Positions 6,925 to 16,149 of a DNA stretch of 64,000 nucleotides are shown piece after piece. This DNA is from CAKZNE01 sp002695025 (GTDB lineage: Bacteria; Bacteroidota; Bacteroidia; Flavobacteriales; Schleiferiaceae): assembly GCA_913043285.1 (NCBI GenBank), contig CAJWML010000004.1:1-64000 (forward strand), given 5' to 3'. Each line of letters starts with the position of its first letter. The first letter of the stretch is position 1. Below the pieces are notes generated by a model. The model was not told the DNA's origin and searched no databases. It saw nothing but the letters and a program-made list of their open reading frames with translations. The translations under genes were made by a program, and so were the position numbers.

Positions 6925-9222
6925 CTACAGGCGTTCAAGTTTAGCAAATTTGAGTAATAATTTCTTTTCCCCAACATTATCAAACTCAATGAGGGCCTTT
7001 TTGTTGGGCCCGGAGCCTTCAAGATCACTAACCGTTCCCAGCCCAAAACGTTGATGTTTTACCCGTTCGCCAACAGACACATTCTCCAGGGCTTCGTAGT
7101 TGCCATCATCCAAGGAGCTGTTATTCTGTACGCGCTTCAGGTTTTTAGGTGGGCCGGGAGGCCGGTTGCTGGAGATCTGCGGCCTTCGTTTCGGAGGCTC
7201 CGGTTTCCTGCGGCTTGTTGTTTCGGGGCCGGTAAACGGGCTGAAGTCCGGGGTCATGATGTTGAGGAAGTTTTCATCAATCTCTTCCAGAAAACGGCTG
7301 GGTTCACAATCTATAAGTTTACCCCATCGGTATCGCATCTGGGCATAGGTGAGGTAGGCCTCTTTTTCAGCCCTGGTGAGTGCCACGTAAAAAAGCCTCC
7401 GTTCTTCCTCCAGGTCGGCACGGCTGCCCATACTCATCATAGAGGGGAAAAGACTTTCTTCCATACCCACAATAAAAACTACCGGGAACTCAAGACCTTT
7501 CGCCAGATGGATGGTCATCAGGGAAACCTTGTTTTTATCATCGGGGGTGCCTTTATCGGAATCGGTTATAAGAGCCACATCCTGCATAAAGCTCCCCAGT
7601 GAAGGATCTCCTTCTTCAATCTCCTTCTGGTTGTCTGTAAATTCCTTTACGGAATTCAATAATTCTTCAATGTTTTCATAGCGGCTTACACCTTCCGGGG
7701 TTTTATCCTGGCTGAATTCACGGATAAGGCCGGAGGTTTTAGCGATGTGTCCCGCTACCTCAAAAGCATCCTGTTTAGCCGCCAATACCCGGTAGCTCTC
7801 AACCTTGGTCACAAAATCGGCCAGTTTGGTTTGGGTAGGGCGGTTAACGCCCGCGTGTTCCAGGAGCAGGGGGTTCTGGCAGGCTTCCCAAATAGTTACA
7901 CCTTCGCGGTTGGCAGCTACGGTCAGTTTATCTATAGTGGTGTCACCAATTCCGCGTTTGGGGTAATTGATCACTCTCCGGAACGCTTCTTCATCCTGAG
8001 GATTGATGGTGAGCCGGAAATAAGCCAGTACATCCTTAACCTCTTTGCGTTGGTAAAAGGAAAGGCCTCCGTAAATGCGGTACGGAATGTTCTTTCTACG
8101 TAGTGCATCTTCAATGGCCCGTGATTGGGCATTGGTGCGGTATAAAATAGCAAATGATTCATGCGGCAAATGCAGGTTCATGTGCTTTTCAAAGATCATG
8201 CGCGCCACATAATTGCCCTCGTCATTGTCACTAACCGTTTTATGAACTACAATATGTTCACCCTGATCATTGTCTGTCCATACCTCCTTGTGTAGTTGAT
8301 CCTTGTTTTTGGCAATAAGGCTGTTGGCTGCACCTACAATGGTTTTGGATGAGCGGTAATTCTGTTCCAGCTTATACACCTGTACATCATCATAGTCGCG
8401 CTGGAAGTTGAGTATGTTCTTAATATTGGCGCCCCGGAAGGCATAAATACTCTGCGCATCATCGCCCACTACACAGATGTTGCCATAGCGGTTAGCCAGA
8501 GCCTTAATAATAAGGTATTGGGCATGGTTGGTATCCTGGTACTCGTCTACCATTATAAAGCGGAAACGTTCCTGGTATTTAAGGAGTACTTCCGGGAATT
8601 TGCGCAACAATAAATAGGTATTCAATAGCAGGTCGTCAAAGTCCATAGCCCCGGAACGAAAGCACCTTTCATTATAGGCGGCAAAAACCTCTCCCATAAG
8701 CGGCATGCGGGCGGATGCATCCTGTTCTCGTAATTCCGGGGAGCGCATATACTCTTCCGGGGTGATCAGGGCGTTTTTAAAAGCGGATATTCTGCGCGCT
8801 ACACTTTTAGGTTTGTAGATCTCCTTATCCAGGCTTTGCTCCTTAATAATATTGTTGATGACCTTGGCCTGGTCTTCTGTATCATATATGGTGAAATTGG
8901 AGGGGTATCCCAGGCGTTCGCCTTCCACACGCAGGATGCGTGCAAAAACACTGTGGAAAGTTCCCATCCACAGGTTCTTGGCTTCTGAAGCACCTACAAT
9001 GGTACCTATCCGTTCTTTCATTTCCCTTGCCGCTTTATTGGTAAAGGTCAGGGCCAGAATATTGAAAGCGTCCACACCATGATGATCAATAAGGTGTGCA
9101 ATACGATAGGTAAGTACCCGTGTTTTACCGGACCCGGCACCGGCTATTACCATTATCGGTCCTTTTACGGCTTCTACAGCGGCTCTTTGGGCGGGATTCA
9201 GTTTCCTTAAATAGTCTTCCAC
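6925..9222 (-). CDS. UvrD/PcrA-type ATP-dependent DNA helicase
   Basis: Superfamily 1A 3'-5' helicase of about 765 residues. Walker A AGAGSGKTRVLTYR lies near the N-terminus, motif II is MVDEYQDTN, and motifs with QNYRSS and LMTIHLAKGLEF are present; the C-terminus carries the Tudor-like UvrD tail (GERVKHQRFGLGTV). It unwinds DNA in repair and removes RecA or stalled complexes. The open frame extends to 9300, but those 26 extra residues are unlike the family; family proteins begin at the equivalent of VEDYLRKLNPAQ, so I place the start at the GTG at 9222 (a TTG at 9231 is the alternative). A possible promoter (TACTTTG) lies just upstream of it, inside the longer frame. Confidence 0.93.
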   Translation of the reverse strand: MEDYLRKLNPAQRAAVEAVKGPIMVIAGAGSGKTRVLTYRIAHLIDHHGVDAFNILALTFTNKAAREMKERIGTIVGASEAKNLWMGTFHSVFARILRVEGERLGYPSNFTIYDTEDQAKVINNIIKEQSLDKEIYKPKSVARRISAFKNALITPEEYMRSPELREQDASARMPLMGEVFAAYNERCFRSGAMDFDDLLLNTYLLLRKFPEVLLKYQERFRFIMVDEYQDTNHAQYLIIKALANRYGNICVVGDDAQSIYAFRGANIKNILNFQRDYDDVQVYKLEQNYRSSKTIVGAANSLIAKNKDQLHKEVWTDNDQGEHIVVHKTVSDNDEGNYVARMIFEKHMNLHLPHESFAILYRTNAQSRAIEDALRRKNIPYRIYGGLSFYQRKEVKDVLAYFRLTINPQDEEAFRRVINYPKRGIGDTTIDKLTVAANREGVTIWEACQNPLLLEHAGVNRPTQTKLADFVTKVESYRVLAAKQDAFEVAGHIAKTSGLIREFSQDKTPEGVSRYENIEELLNSVKEFTDNQKEIEEGDPSLGSFMQDVALITDSDKGTPDDKNKVSLMTIHLAKGLEFPVVFIVGMEESLFPSMMSMGSRADLEEERRLFYVALTRAEKEAYLTYAQMRYRWGKLIDCEPSRFLEEIDENFLNIMTPDFSPFTGPETTSRRKPEPPKRRPQISSNRPPGPPKNLKRVQNNSSLDDGNYEALENVSVGERVKHQRFGLGTVSDLEGSGPNKKALIEFDNVGEKKLLLKFAKLERL

Positions 9223-9597
9223 ATTAATCAAAATAAAGAGGTGCAAAGTACCTATAAATATAGGGACGGGGCAAGGGAGGTTTAACTCAGATATCCACAA
9301 AACGCCAACAAAAAGGTTATGCCTTTCAAATAAGGTTTGAACGCTTAAACTCGAGAACTATAACTAAGGAGTGCTTCTGTTTCGGTTTAGCCTTTTGCTG
9401 CTCACCCTTCAATCCGGATGTCAGTTTCGGTTTTGTTTCCGGTCTGATCAATTCGTTTCAAGCCACCAGGTATGCGGTTTCAGTTTCCCCTTTAGCCAAG
9501 GTGTGATTTTCGGTCAAATTCAACGGTGAAGGTATCCTTTCAAAAGCGGGTTTTGGTTCGGACTTTTACTTTTGCGCAATAATTTTTTAAGCGCGTA
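9223..9597. other. Intergenic region between the helicase and the ribosomal cluster
   Basis: About 375 bases between divergent genes. I see no open frame, tRNA or strong hairpin in it. A second TAnnTTTG-type box (TACTTTTG, 9567-9574) lies upstream of the main promoter but lacks a matching TTG at the right spacing. The rest is pyrimidine-rich on the plus strand without clear structure. Confidence 0.5.
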
Positions 9598-9627
9598 TTG
9601 TCAGTATTAGAAATAGTTATACATTTG
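9598..9627 (+). promoter_or_regulatory. Promoter of the ribosomal protein cluster
   Basis: TTG at 9598-9600, exactly 19 bases, then TACATTTG at 9620-9627: a perfect match to the Bacteroidota housekeeping promoter TTG-N19-TAnnTTTG. Transcription should start near 9633, giving a leader of about 54 bases that contains a small hairpin (CTGTT 9650-9654 / AACAG 9662-9666) before rpsL. It is the only strong promoter seen ahead of the 32-gene cluster. Confidence 0.88.
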
Positions 9628-9686
9628 CAGTCCCCTAAAAATAGGGTACCTGTTGATTTTTAACAGCTTATATATAATTAAGGTAT

Positions 9687-10067
9687 ATGCCAACGATACA
9701 ACAATTAGTAAGAAAAGGCAGGCAGCAAACCGCAAAGAAGAGTAAGTCAGCGGCTCTGCAATCGTCACCACAGAAGAGAGGTGTGTGTACCCGTGTGTAT
9801 ACTACCACTCCTAAGAAACCAAACTCTGCAATGCGTAAAGTAGCGCGTGTGCGTTTGGTAAACGGAAATGAGGTGAATGCCTACATTCCGGGTGAAGGTC
9901 ACAACTTACAGGAGCACAGTATTGTGTTAGTACGTGGCGGAAGGGTAAAAGACCTTCCAGGTGTGCGTTACCATATTGTAAGGGGAGCCCTTGATACTCA
10001 AGGTGTGAACGGACGTATGCAGCGCAGATCTAAGTACGGTGCCAAAAGACCAAAAGATAAAAAGTAA
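9687..10067 (+). CDS. rpsL: 30S ribosomal protein S12 (uS12)
   Basis: 126 residues; sits at the decoding centre of the 30S subunit and monitors codon-anticodon pairing. The conserved segments TPKKPNSAMRKVARVRL and RVKDLPGVRYH are intact, including the two lysines whose mutation gives streptomycin resistance, so the wild-type sensitive state is predicted. First gene of the cluster, about 54 bases behind the predicted transcription start and followed by rpsG after 15 bases. Confidence 0.99.
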   Translation: MPTIQQLVRKGRQQTAKKSKSAALQSSPQKRGVCTRVYTTTPKKPNSAMRKVARVRLVNGNEVNAYIPGEGHNLQEHSIVLVRGGRVKDLPGVRYHIVRGALDTQGVNGRMQRRSKYGAKRPKDKK

Positions 10068-10082
10068 TAGTATTAAAGCGCG

Positions 10083-10553
10083 ATGAGAAAAACCAGAGCT
10101 AAAAAAAGACCGCTTTTACCCGATCCAAGGTTCAATGATGCCTTGGTTACCCGTTTTGTGAATAACCTGATGTACAGCGGTAAGAAAAGTACAGCCTACA
10201 GTGTTTTCTACGAGGCTATTGATATAGTTTCTCAAAAAACTGGCGAAGGCAATGGCTTGGAACTGTGGAAAGAGGCATTGAACAATGTAATGCCACACGT
10301 TGAGGTGAGAAGCCGTAGGGTGGGAGGAGCGACTTTCCAGATCCCTGTGCCTATTCGTCCGGATCGTAAAGTTTCTGTGGCTATGAAATGGCTTATCGCG
10401 TTTTCACGTAAGCGCAATGAGAAGTCTATGGCTGCCCGTTTGGCTGCCGAGATTCTTGCCGCTAGTAAGGAAGAGGGTGCTGCCGTGAAGAAAAGACAGG
10501 ATACCCACAAGATGGCGGAAGCTAACAAGGCTTTCTCATTCTTTAAATTCTAA
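10083..10553 (+). CDS. rpsG: 30S ribosomal protein S7 (uS7)
   Basis: 156 residues, normal family length. S7 nucleates assembly of the 30S head on 16S rRNA and lines the E site. It starts MRKTRAKKRPLLPDPRFN, carries the conserved basic region RPDRKVSVAMKWLI, and keeps the C-terminal THKMAEANKAF helix that approaches E-site tRNA. It is followed by fusA after 26 bases, as in the classical str operon. Confidence 0.99.
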   Translation: MRKTRAKKRPLLPDPRFNDALVTRFVNNLMYSGKKSTAYSVFYEAIDIVSQKTGEGNGLELWKEALNNVMPHVEVRSRRVGGATFQIPVPIRPDRKVSVAMKWLIAFSRKRNEKSMAARLAAEILAASKEEGAAVKKRQDTHKMAEANKAFSFFKF

Positions 10554-10579
10554 ACATAAAGGAAAGAACTTAAGCAGCA

Positions 10580-12685
10580 ATGGCTAAAAGAGATCTAAAA
10601 TACACAAGGAATATCGGGATTGCCGCTCACATTGATGCCGGTAAGACCACTACAACCGAACGTATTCTTTATTACGGTGGTGTAAGCCACAAGATTGGTG
10701 AGGTGCACGATGGTGCAGCTACCATGGACTGGATGGAGCAGGAGCAGGAAAGGGGTATTACCATCACTTCAGCTGCAACAACCTTAAAATGGCCTTATCG
10801 TGGTACTGAATATCACGTAAACATTATTGACACCCCTGGACACGTTGACTTTACCGTTGAGGTAAACCGTTCACTGCGTGTATTGGATGGTCTGGTATTC
10901 CTTTTCAGTGCCGTTGACGGTGTGGAGCCTCAGTCCGAAACCAACTGGCGTCTGGCTGACAATTACAACGTTCCCCGTATCGGTTTTGTGAATAAGATGG
11001 ACCGCCAGGGTGCAGATTTCCTTAACGTGTGTAAGCAGGTGAGGGAAATGCTTGGAAGCCATGCTCTGCCTCTGCAGATACCTATCGGTGCTGAAGCAGA
11101 CTTCAAAGGAGTGGTTGACCTGATCAACTTCCGTGGCATTGTTTGGAATGAAGATGATATGGGTATGACCTTCGAAACGGTTGACATCCCTGCTGACGTT
11201 CTTGACGAAGCTACTGAGTATCGCGAAAAACTGCTGGAAGCTGTGGCAGAGTTCAACGATACCCTGATGGAAAAATATTTTGAGGATCCCGATTCTCTTA
11301 CTGAAAGAGAGATTCTGGATGCTCTTCGTGAAGCTACCATTGCCGGTAAGGTAATCCCTATGATGTGTGGTTCTGCCTTTAAGAATAAAGGTGTGCAGGC
11401 TATGCTGGACATGGTTATGGAAATCCTTCCTTCTCCGCTGGATGTGGACGCTATCGTTGGTACTAACCCCGATACTGAGCAGGAAGAAAAGAGAAAGCCA
11501 GGTTACGATGAGCCTTTTGCCGGTCTTGCATTTAAAATTGCTACGGATCCTTACGTAGGTCGTCTGTGTTTCACCAGGGCTTATTCGGGTAATCTCAATG
11601 CCGGTTCTTATGTATTGAACACCCGTACTGGTAAGAAAGAACGTATTTCACGTATCTTCCAGATGCACGCCAACAAGCAGAACCAGATCGAAGGTCTTGG
11701 TGCTGGTGATATCGGTGCACTGGTAGGTTTTAAAGATATTAAGACAGGAGATACCCTTTGTGATGAGAGCCGTCCTATCGTGCTTGAATCCATGGTATTC
11801 CCAGAGCCTGTTATTGGTTTGGCGATTGAGCCTAAAACCCAGGCTGACGTTGATAAACTGGGCGTGGCCCTTAGCAAGCTTGCTGAAGAGGATCCTACCT
11901 TCCAGGTTAAGACGGATGAAGATTCCGGTCAAACGGTGATCAGTGGTATGGGTGAGCTTCACCTGGATATCATTATCGACCGTTTGAGACGTGAGTTTAA
12001 GGTTGAAGTTAATCAGGGTGCTCCACAGGTTTCTTACAAAGAAGCTATCAACGGTACTATTCAACACCGTGAGGTTTACAAGAAGCAAACCGGTGGTCGT
12101 GGTAAGTTCGCGGACATTATCGTTACTATTGCTCCTGGTGATCCTGAGAACCCCGGTCTGGTATTCAAGAACGATGTTAAAGGTGGTAACATTCCTAAAG
12201 AATTTATCCCCTCCGTTGAAAAAGGATTTAAGGAAGCAATGTCCAATGGTGTATTGGCTGGTTTCCCTGTAGATAATCTTACAGTAACACTGAGCGATGG
12301 TTCTTTCCACGCGGTTGACTCTGATCAGCTTTCGTTTGAACTGGCCGCTAAAATGGCTTACCGTACGGCATTGCCAAAAGCTCAGCCTGTATTGTTGGAG
12401 CCCATCATGAAACTGGAGGTTTTAACCCCAGAAGAGAATATGGGTGATGTGGTTGGTGACCTGAACCGTAGAAGGGGAGTGGTTGAAGGCATGGGTGACC
12501 GTGGTAATTCCAAGGTGATCAAGGCTAAAGTTCCGCTTTCAGAGATGTTCGGTTATGTAACTGACCTGCGTACAATTTCTTCAGGTCGTGCAACTTCAAC
12601 CATGGAATTCTCTCACTTCGAGGAAGCTCCCAAGAACGTTGCCGAAGAGGTGATTGCTAAAGTAAAAGGTAAACAACCAGCTTAA
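10580..12685 (+). CDS. fusA: Elongation factor G
   Basis: 701 residues; GTPase that drives translocation of tRNA and mRNA. The G domain shows AHIDAGKTTTTERIL (P loop), RGITITSAATT (switch I), DTPGHVDF (switch II), NKMDR (guanine specificity) and CGSAFKN; domains II-V follow, with the domain IV loop around GGRGKFAD. The E. coli str operon continues with tufA; here there is no tuf gene and rpsJ follows after 16 bases, so EF-Tu must be encoded elsewhere. Confidence 0.99.
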   Translation: MAKRDLKYTRNIGIAAHIDAGKTTTTERILYYGGVSHKIGEVHDGAATMDWMEQEQERGITITSAATTLKWPYRGTEYHVNIIDTPGHVDFTVEVNRSLRVLDGLVFLFSAVDGVEPQSETNWRLADNYNVPRIGFVNKMDRQGADFLNVCKQVREMLGSHALPLQIPIGAEADFKGVVDLINFRGIVWNEDDMGMTFETVDIPADVLDEATEYREKLLEAVAEFNDTLMEKYFEDPDSLTEREILDALREATIAGKVIPMMCGSAFKNKGVQAMLDMVMEILPSPLDVDAIVGTNPDTEQEEKRKPGYDEPFAGLAFKIATDPYVGRLCFTRAYSGNLNAGSYVLNTRTGKKERISRIFQMHANKQNQIEGLGAGDIGALVGFKDIKTGDTLCDESRPIVLESMVFPEPVIGLAIEPKTQADVDKLGVALSKLAEEDPTFQVKTDEDSGQTVISGMGELHLDIIIDRLRREFKVEVNQGAPQVSYKEAINGTIQHREVYKKQTGGRGKFADIIVTIAPGDPENPGLVFKNDVKGGNIPKEFIPSVEKGFKEAMSNGVLAGFPVDNLTVTLSDGSFHAVDSDQLSFELAAKMAYRTALPKAQPVLLEPIMKLEVLTPEENMGDVVGDLNRRRGVVEGMGDRGNSKVIKAKVPLSEMFGYVTDLRTISSGRATSTMEFSHFEEAPKNVAEEVIAKVKGKQPA

Positions 12686-12701
12686 GATAAGTTAGATAAA
12701 G

Positions 12702-13007
12702 ATGAGCCAGAAAATCAGGATTAAGCTTAAATCATACGATTACAATTTGGTAGACAAGTCTGCTGAAAAGATCGTAAAGACGGTGAAGAGTACTGGTGCT
12801 ATTGTTAACGGGCCAATTCCGTTGCCTACCAACAAACGCATTTATACCGTACTCCGCTCGCCTCACGTAAATAAGAAGTCAAGGGAACAGTTCCAGCTGT
12901 CTTCTTATAAGAGGCTGATGGATATCTACTCTTCTTCCTCCAAAACCATTGATGCTCTTATGAAGTTGGAGCTGCCCAGTGGAGTGGAAGTTGAGATCAA
13001 AGTGTGA
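12702..13007 (+). CDS. rpsJ: 30S ribosomal protein S10 (uS10)
   Basis: 101 residues; part of the 30S head and, as NusE, a component of transcription antitermination complexes on rRNA operons in other bacteria. Recognised by the N-terminus KIRIKLKSYDYNLVDKSA and the loop around GPIPLPTNKRIYTVLRSPH. It directly follows fusA, joining the str and S10 operons. The 34-base gap after it is the largest in the whole cluster. Confidence 0.99.
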   Translation: MSQKIRIKLKSYDYNLVDKSAEKIVKTVKSTGAIVNGPIPLPTNKRIYTVLRSPHVNKKSREQFQLSSYKRLMDIYSSSSKTIDALMKLELPSGVEVEIKV

Positions 13008-13041
13008 TAGTAGTAAAATAATAATTTAAAAATTAGGTCGA

Positions 13042-13659
13042 ATGCCTGGATTGATCGGTAAAAAGATCGGAATGACAAGCCTCTTTGACGAAAACGGTAA
13101 AAACTTACCCTGTACCGTTATCGAAGCTGGTCCTTGTGTGGTTTCTCAAGTTAAAACCACTGAAACCGATGGTTATAACGCTATTCAGATTGCCTACGGT
13201 GATCGCAGCGAAAAAAATGTTGCCCAACAACAGATAGGACACTTCAAAAAGGCCGGTGTGCCCGTAAAGCACCGCATCATCGAAGTTGACGGTTTTGATA
13301 ATGAAGTAAAGCTCGGTGACGAAGTTTCCGTAGATATTTTCATTGAAGGAGAATTTGTTGATGTAACCGGAACCTCCAAAGGAAAAGGTTTCCAGGGTGT
13401 TGTGAAGCGCCACGGCTTTGGTGGTGTAGGACAGTCTACCCACGGTCAGCATAACCGCCTTCGCGCTCCCGGTTCTATTGGTGCCGGTTCTGACCCCTCT
13501 CGTGTATTTAAAGGTATGAAGATGGCCGGCCGTATGGGTGGTGCCCGTACCATGATTGAAAACCTGAGAGTGATCAAGGTGGATAAGGAAAACAATTTAT
13601 TGGTAGTAAAGGGATCTGTTCCCGGAGCTAAAAATTCATACGTAATAATTACCAAGTGA
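13042..13659 (+). CDS. rplC: 50S ribosomal protein L3 (uL3)
   Basis: 205 residues; one of the two assembly initiators of the 50S subunit, its long loop reaching the peptidyl transferase centre. The loop reads GQSTHGQHNRLRAPGSIG and contains the glutamine that PrmB methylates in E. coli. The start MPGLIGKKIGMTSLFDE is typical. The stop TGA shares one base with the ATG of rplD, indicating translational coupling. Confidence 0.99.
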   Translation: MPGLIGKKIGMTSLFDENGKNLPCTVIEAGPCVVSQVKTTETDGYNAIQIAYGDRSEKNVAQQQIGHFKKAGVPVKHRIIEVDGFDNEVKLGDEVSVDIFIEGEFVDVTGTSKGKGFQGVVKRHGFGGVGQSTHGQHNRLRAPGSIGAGSDPSRVFKGMKMAGRMGGARTMIENLRVIKVDKENNLLVVKGSVPGAKNSYVIITK

Positions 13660-14288
13660 TGGAATTACCGGTATTAAACAAAGAAGGAAAAGAAACCGGC
13701 CGCAAGGTTAAGCTGGCTGATGATCTTTACGGTGTTGAGCCTAATCATCACGCTATCTATCTTGATGTGAAACAATACCTGGCCAACCAGCGTCAGGGTA
13801 CTCACAAGGCTAAGGAAAGAGCAGAGATCTCCCGTACTACCAAGAAGTTCTTCCGTCAAAAGGGAACTGGTAACGCTCGTGTAGGTTCATTGAAATCTCC
13901 TGTACAAAGAGGTGGAGGTACTGTATTCGGTCCCCGTCCCCGTAACTATGGCTTTAAGCTTAATAAAAAGATCAAGGCCGTAGCCCGTAAATCAGCGTTG
14001 AGCCTGAAGGCCGGAGAGAAAAGTTTACAGGTTATTGAAAACCTTTCTTTTGACGCTCCAAAAACCAAAGACTTCATCGATGTAATCAAGGCTTTAGGCC
14101 TGGACGGAAAAAAGTCACTTATAGTGCTTGGAGAGTCAAATAAAACTTTATATTTGTCGTCCCGAAATTTTAAGGGTTCTGACGTTGTAATTGCTTCGGA
14201 ATTAAACACTTACGAGTTAATGAATGCTCAGAGTGTGGTTTTGACTGAAGATTCGTTGGAAAAATTGGAAACACTATTAAGAAAATAA
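13659..14288 (+). CDS. rplD: 50S ribosomal protein L4 (uL4)
   Basis: 209 residues; its extended loop (RQKGTGNARVGS region) forms part of the exit-tunnel constriction, where macrolide-resistance changes arise. I use the ATG at 13659; a GTG one codon earlier (13656) is in frame but the TGATG overlap with rplC argues for the ATG. In E. coli L4 is the autogenous regulator of the S10 operon; the S10 leader that it binds has no counterpart here because rpsJ follows fusA directly. Confidence 0.98.
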   Translation: MELPVLNKEGKETGRKVKLADDLYGVEPNHHAIYLDVKQYLANQRQGTHKAKERAEISRTTKKFFRQKGTGNARVGSLKSPVQRGGGTVFGPRPRNYGFKLNKKIKAVARKSALSLKAGEKSLQVIENLSFDAPKTKDFIDVIKALGLDGKKSLIVLGESNKTLYLSSRNFKGSDVVIASELNTYELMNAQSVVLTEDSLEKLETLLRK

Positions 14289-14291
14289 GCC

Positions 14292-14582
14292 ATGGGCATC
14301 TTGATAAGACCGGTAATTACAGAAAAGGCCACTACGGATAGCGAAGACAACAATCGCTTTGCTTTTGTAGTGGATAAGAAGGCGAACAAGATTGAGATCA
14401 AAAACGCCATAGAGGAGCTTTACGGTGTTCACATCGATAACATTCGTACTATGGTGGTGCCAGGCAAACGTAAAATGCGTTATACCAAAAACGGTGTAGT
14501 AAGCGGAAATTCCGGTTCTTACAAAAAGGCTATCGTTGAGGTGCGCAGTGGAGAAACCATAGATCTGTATAGTAATATTTGA
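14292..14582 (+). CDS. rplW: 50S ribosomal protein L23 (uL23)
   Basis: 96 residues, the normal bacterial length. L23 lies at the tunnel exit and is the docking point for trigger factor and signal recognition particle. Conserved features are the start ILIRPVITEKAT and the pair NKIEIKNAIEELYGVHID; the basic loop VPGKRKMRYTKNG points into the tunnel. Three bases after rplD and four before rplB. Confidence 0.98.
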   Translation: MGILIRPVITEKATTDSEDNNRFAFVVDKKANKIEIKNAIEELYGVHIDNIRTMVVPGKRKMRYTKNGVVSGNSGSYKKAIVEVRSGETIDLYSNI

Positions 14583-14586
14583 TACG

Positions 14587-15414
14587 ATGGGAGTAAGAAA
14601 ATTAAAGCCCGTTACACCGGGTCAGCGCTTTAAAGTGGTTAGTGATTTTGGAAACCTTACCAAAGGAGCCAAATCTGAAAAATCACTGGTAAAAGGTAAG
14701 AGCAAATCCGGAGGTAGGAATAACACCGGAAAGATGACTATGCGCTACATCGGTGGTGGGCATAAGAAGAAATACAGAACTATTGACTTTAAACGTGATA
14801 AGGATGGTATACCTGCAACAGTAAAGTCAATTGAATACGATCCTAACCGTAGCGCCCGTATTGCCTTGTTGGTATATGCTGACGGTGAAAAGCGGTACAT
14901 CATAGCTCCTAACGGTCTTCAGGCTGGTCAGGAGCTGATAAGCGGAGCGGAGGCTACTCCTCAGATCGGTAACGCCATGTTCCTGTCTGATATCCCTATG
15001 GGTACCGTTATCAGCTGTATTGAAATGCGTCCCGGACAAGGTGCGGTTATCGCCCGTAGTGCCGGTTCATTTGCCCAGCTTTCCGCCCGTGATGGTAAAT
15101 ATGCCATCATCAAGTTGCCTAGTGGTGAGTCAAGGATGATCCTGGTTACCTGTAAGGCAGTGATCGGTGCGGTTAGTAATTCGGACAACTCTCAGGAGAT
15201 ATCCGGTAAAGCTGGTCGTAAACGCTGGTTGGGTAGAAGACCACGCGTTCGTGGTGTAGCCATGAACCCCGTTGATCACCCCATGGGTGGTGGTGAAGGA
15301 AGGGCTTCCGGAGGTCACCCACGTTCCAGGAAAGGTATTCCTGCAAAAGGTTACAAAACACGTACACCTAAGAAGGAATCCAACAAGTATATTGTAGAAA
15401 GACGGAAAAAATAA
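14587..15414 (+). CDS. rplB: 50S ribosomal protein L2 (uL2)
   Basis: 275 residues; required for subunit association and peptidyl transfer. The C-terminal region NPVDHPMGGGEGRASGGHP holds the conserved histidine near the catalytic centre, and the two central SH3/OB-like domains are complete (RTIDFKRDKDGIPA through GSFAQLSARDGKYA). Closely packed between rplW and rpsS, which follows after 5 bases. Confidence 0.99.
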   Translation: MGVRKLKPVTPGQRFKVVSDFGNLTKGAKSEKSLVKGKSKSGGRNNTGKMTMRYIGGGHKKKYRTIDFKRDKDGIPATVKSIEYDPNRSARIALLVYADGEKRYIIAPNGLQAGQELISGAEATPQIGNAMFLSDIPMGTVISCIEMRPGQGAVIARSAGSFAQLSARDGKYAIIKLPSGESRMILVTCKAVIGAVSNSDNSQEISGKAGRKRWLGRRPRVRGVAMNPVDHPMGGGEGRASGGHPRSRKGIPAKGYKTRTPKKESNKYIVERRKK

Positions 15415-15419
15415 TATAG

Positions 15420-15701
15420 ATGGCAAGGTCACTTAAAAAAGGTCCATATATCCATTATAAATTGGAGAAGAAGGTTCTCGACAACGTTGAGAGCGGTAAG
15501 AAGTCAGTAGTTAAAACCTACTCACGTTCTTCTATGATCTCTCCTGAATTTGTAGGACAAACAATTGCGGTTCATAATGGCCGCACCTTTGTGCCGGTAT
15601 TCGTTACCGAAAACATGGTAGGTCACAAGTTGGGTGAATTTTCACCTACACGTACCTTCCGTGGCCATGCTGGAAATAAGAAAGATAAAGGTAAGCGCTA
15701 A
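15420..15701 (+). CDS. rpsS: 30S ribosomal protein S19 (uS19)
   Basis: 93 residues; forms a complex with S13 at the top of the 30S head and contacts A-site tRNA. Recognised by ARSLKKGPYIHYKLEKKV at the start and HNGRTFVPVFVTENMVGHK in the core, with a basic C-terminus. Twelve bases before rplV. Confidence 0.99.
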   Translation: MARSLKKGPYIHYKLEKKVLDNVESGKKSVVKTYSRSSMISPEFVGQTIAVHNGRTFVPVFVTENMVGHKLGEFSPTRTFRGHAGNKKDKGKR

Positions 15702-15713
15702 TAACAGTTTATT

Positions 15714-16145
15714 ATGGGTGCCAGAAAAAGACTAAGAGCAGAGGCAATCAAGGAAGCCAGAAAAAGCCTGGCTATTGCCAAGTTGAATAACTGCCCTACC
15801 TCACCTCGTAAAATGAGATTGGTAGCAGATATGGTAAGAGGCATGGATGTGCAAAAAGCACTATTCCTGCTGAAGCATAGCGGTAAAGAGGCCAGCGGAA
15901 GGCTGGAGAAGCTTTTGCTTAGCGCTATCAACAACTGGGAGCAGAAAAATGAAGGTGCCCGTATGGACGAGGCCGGACTCTTTATCAAAGAGGTTTATGT
16001 AGACGGAGGCCGTATGTTGAAGCGTATTCAACCTGCGCCACAGGGAAGAGCTCACCGTGTGCGTAAGAGAAGCAACCACGTAACCATGATCGTGGATGCC
16101 CGCAACCAGGAAGTAGTAGAAGAAGTTAACGAAAGTAATTCATAA
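15714..16145 (+). CDS. rplV: 50S ribosomal protein L22 (uL22)
   Basis: 143 residues, somewhat longer than the E. coli protein (110) because of both ends. Its beta hairpin (VDGGRMLKRIQPAPQGRAHR) lines the exit tunnel opposite L4 and is the other macrolide-resistance site. The N-terminal NNCPTSPRKMRLVADMVRG segment that binds 23S rRNA is intact. It is followed by rpsC after 4 bases. Confidence 0.98.
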   Translation: MGARKRLRAEAIKEARKSLAIAKLNNCPTSPRKMRLVADMVRGMDVQKALFLLKHSGKEASGRLEKLLLSAINNWEQKNEGARMDEAGLFIKEVYVDGGRMLKRIQPAPQGRAHRVRKRSNHVTMIVDARNQEVVEEVNESNS

Positions 16146-16149
16146 CCGA

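Noticed and set aside
9223..9300. N-terminal 26 residues of the helicase frame
   Set aside because: They do not resemble the family and a possible promoter lies inside them; the GTG at 9222 gives the usual N-terminus.
9301..9686. tRNA or small RNA gene upstream of rpsL
   Set aside because: No cloverleaf, terminator or conserved RNA motif was visible.
10580..12685. EF-Tu gene expected after fusA
   Set aside because: rpsJ follows directly; no tuf-like sequence occurs in the cluster.
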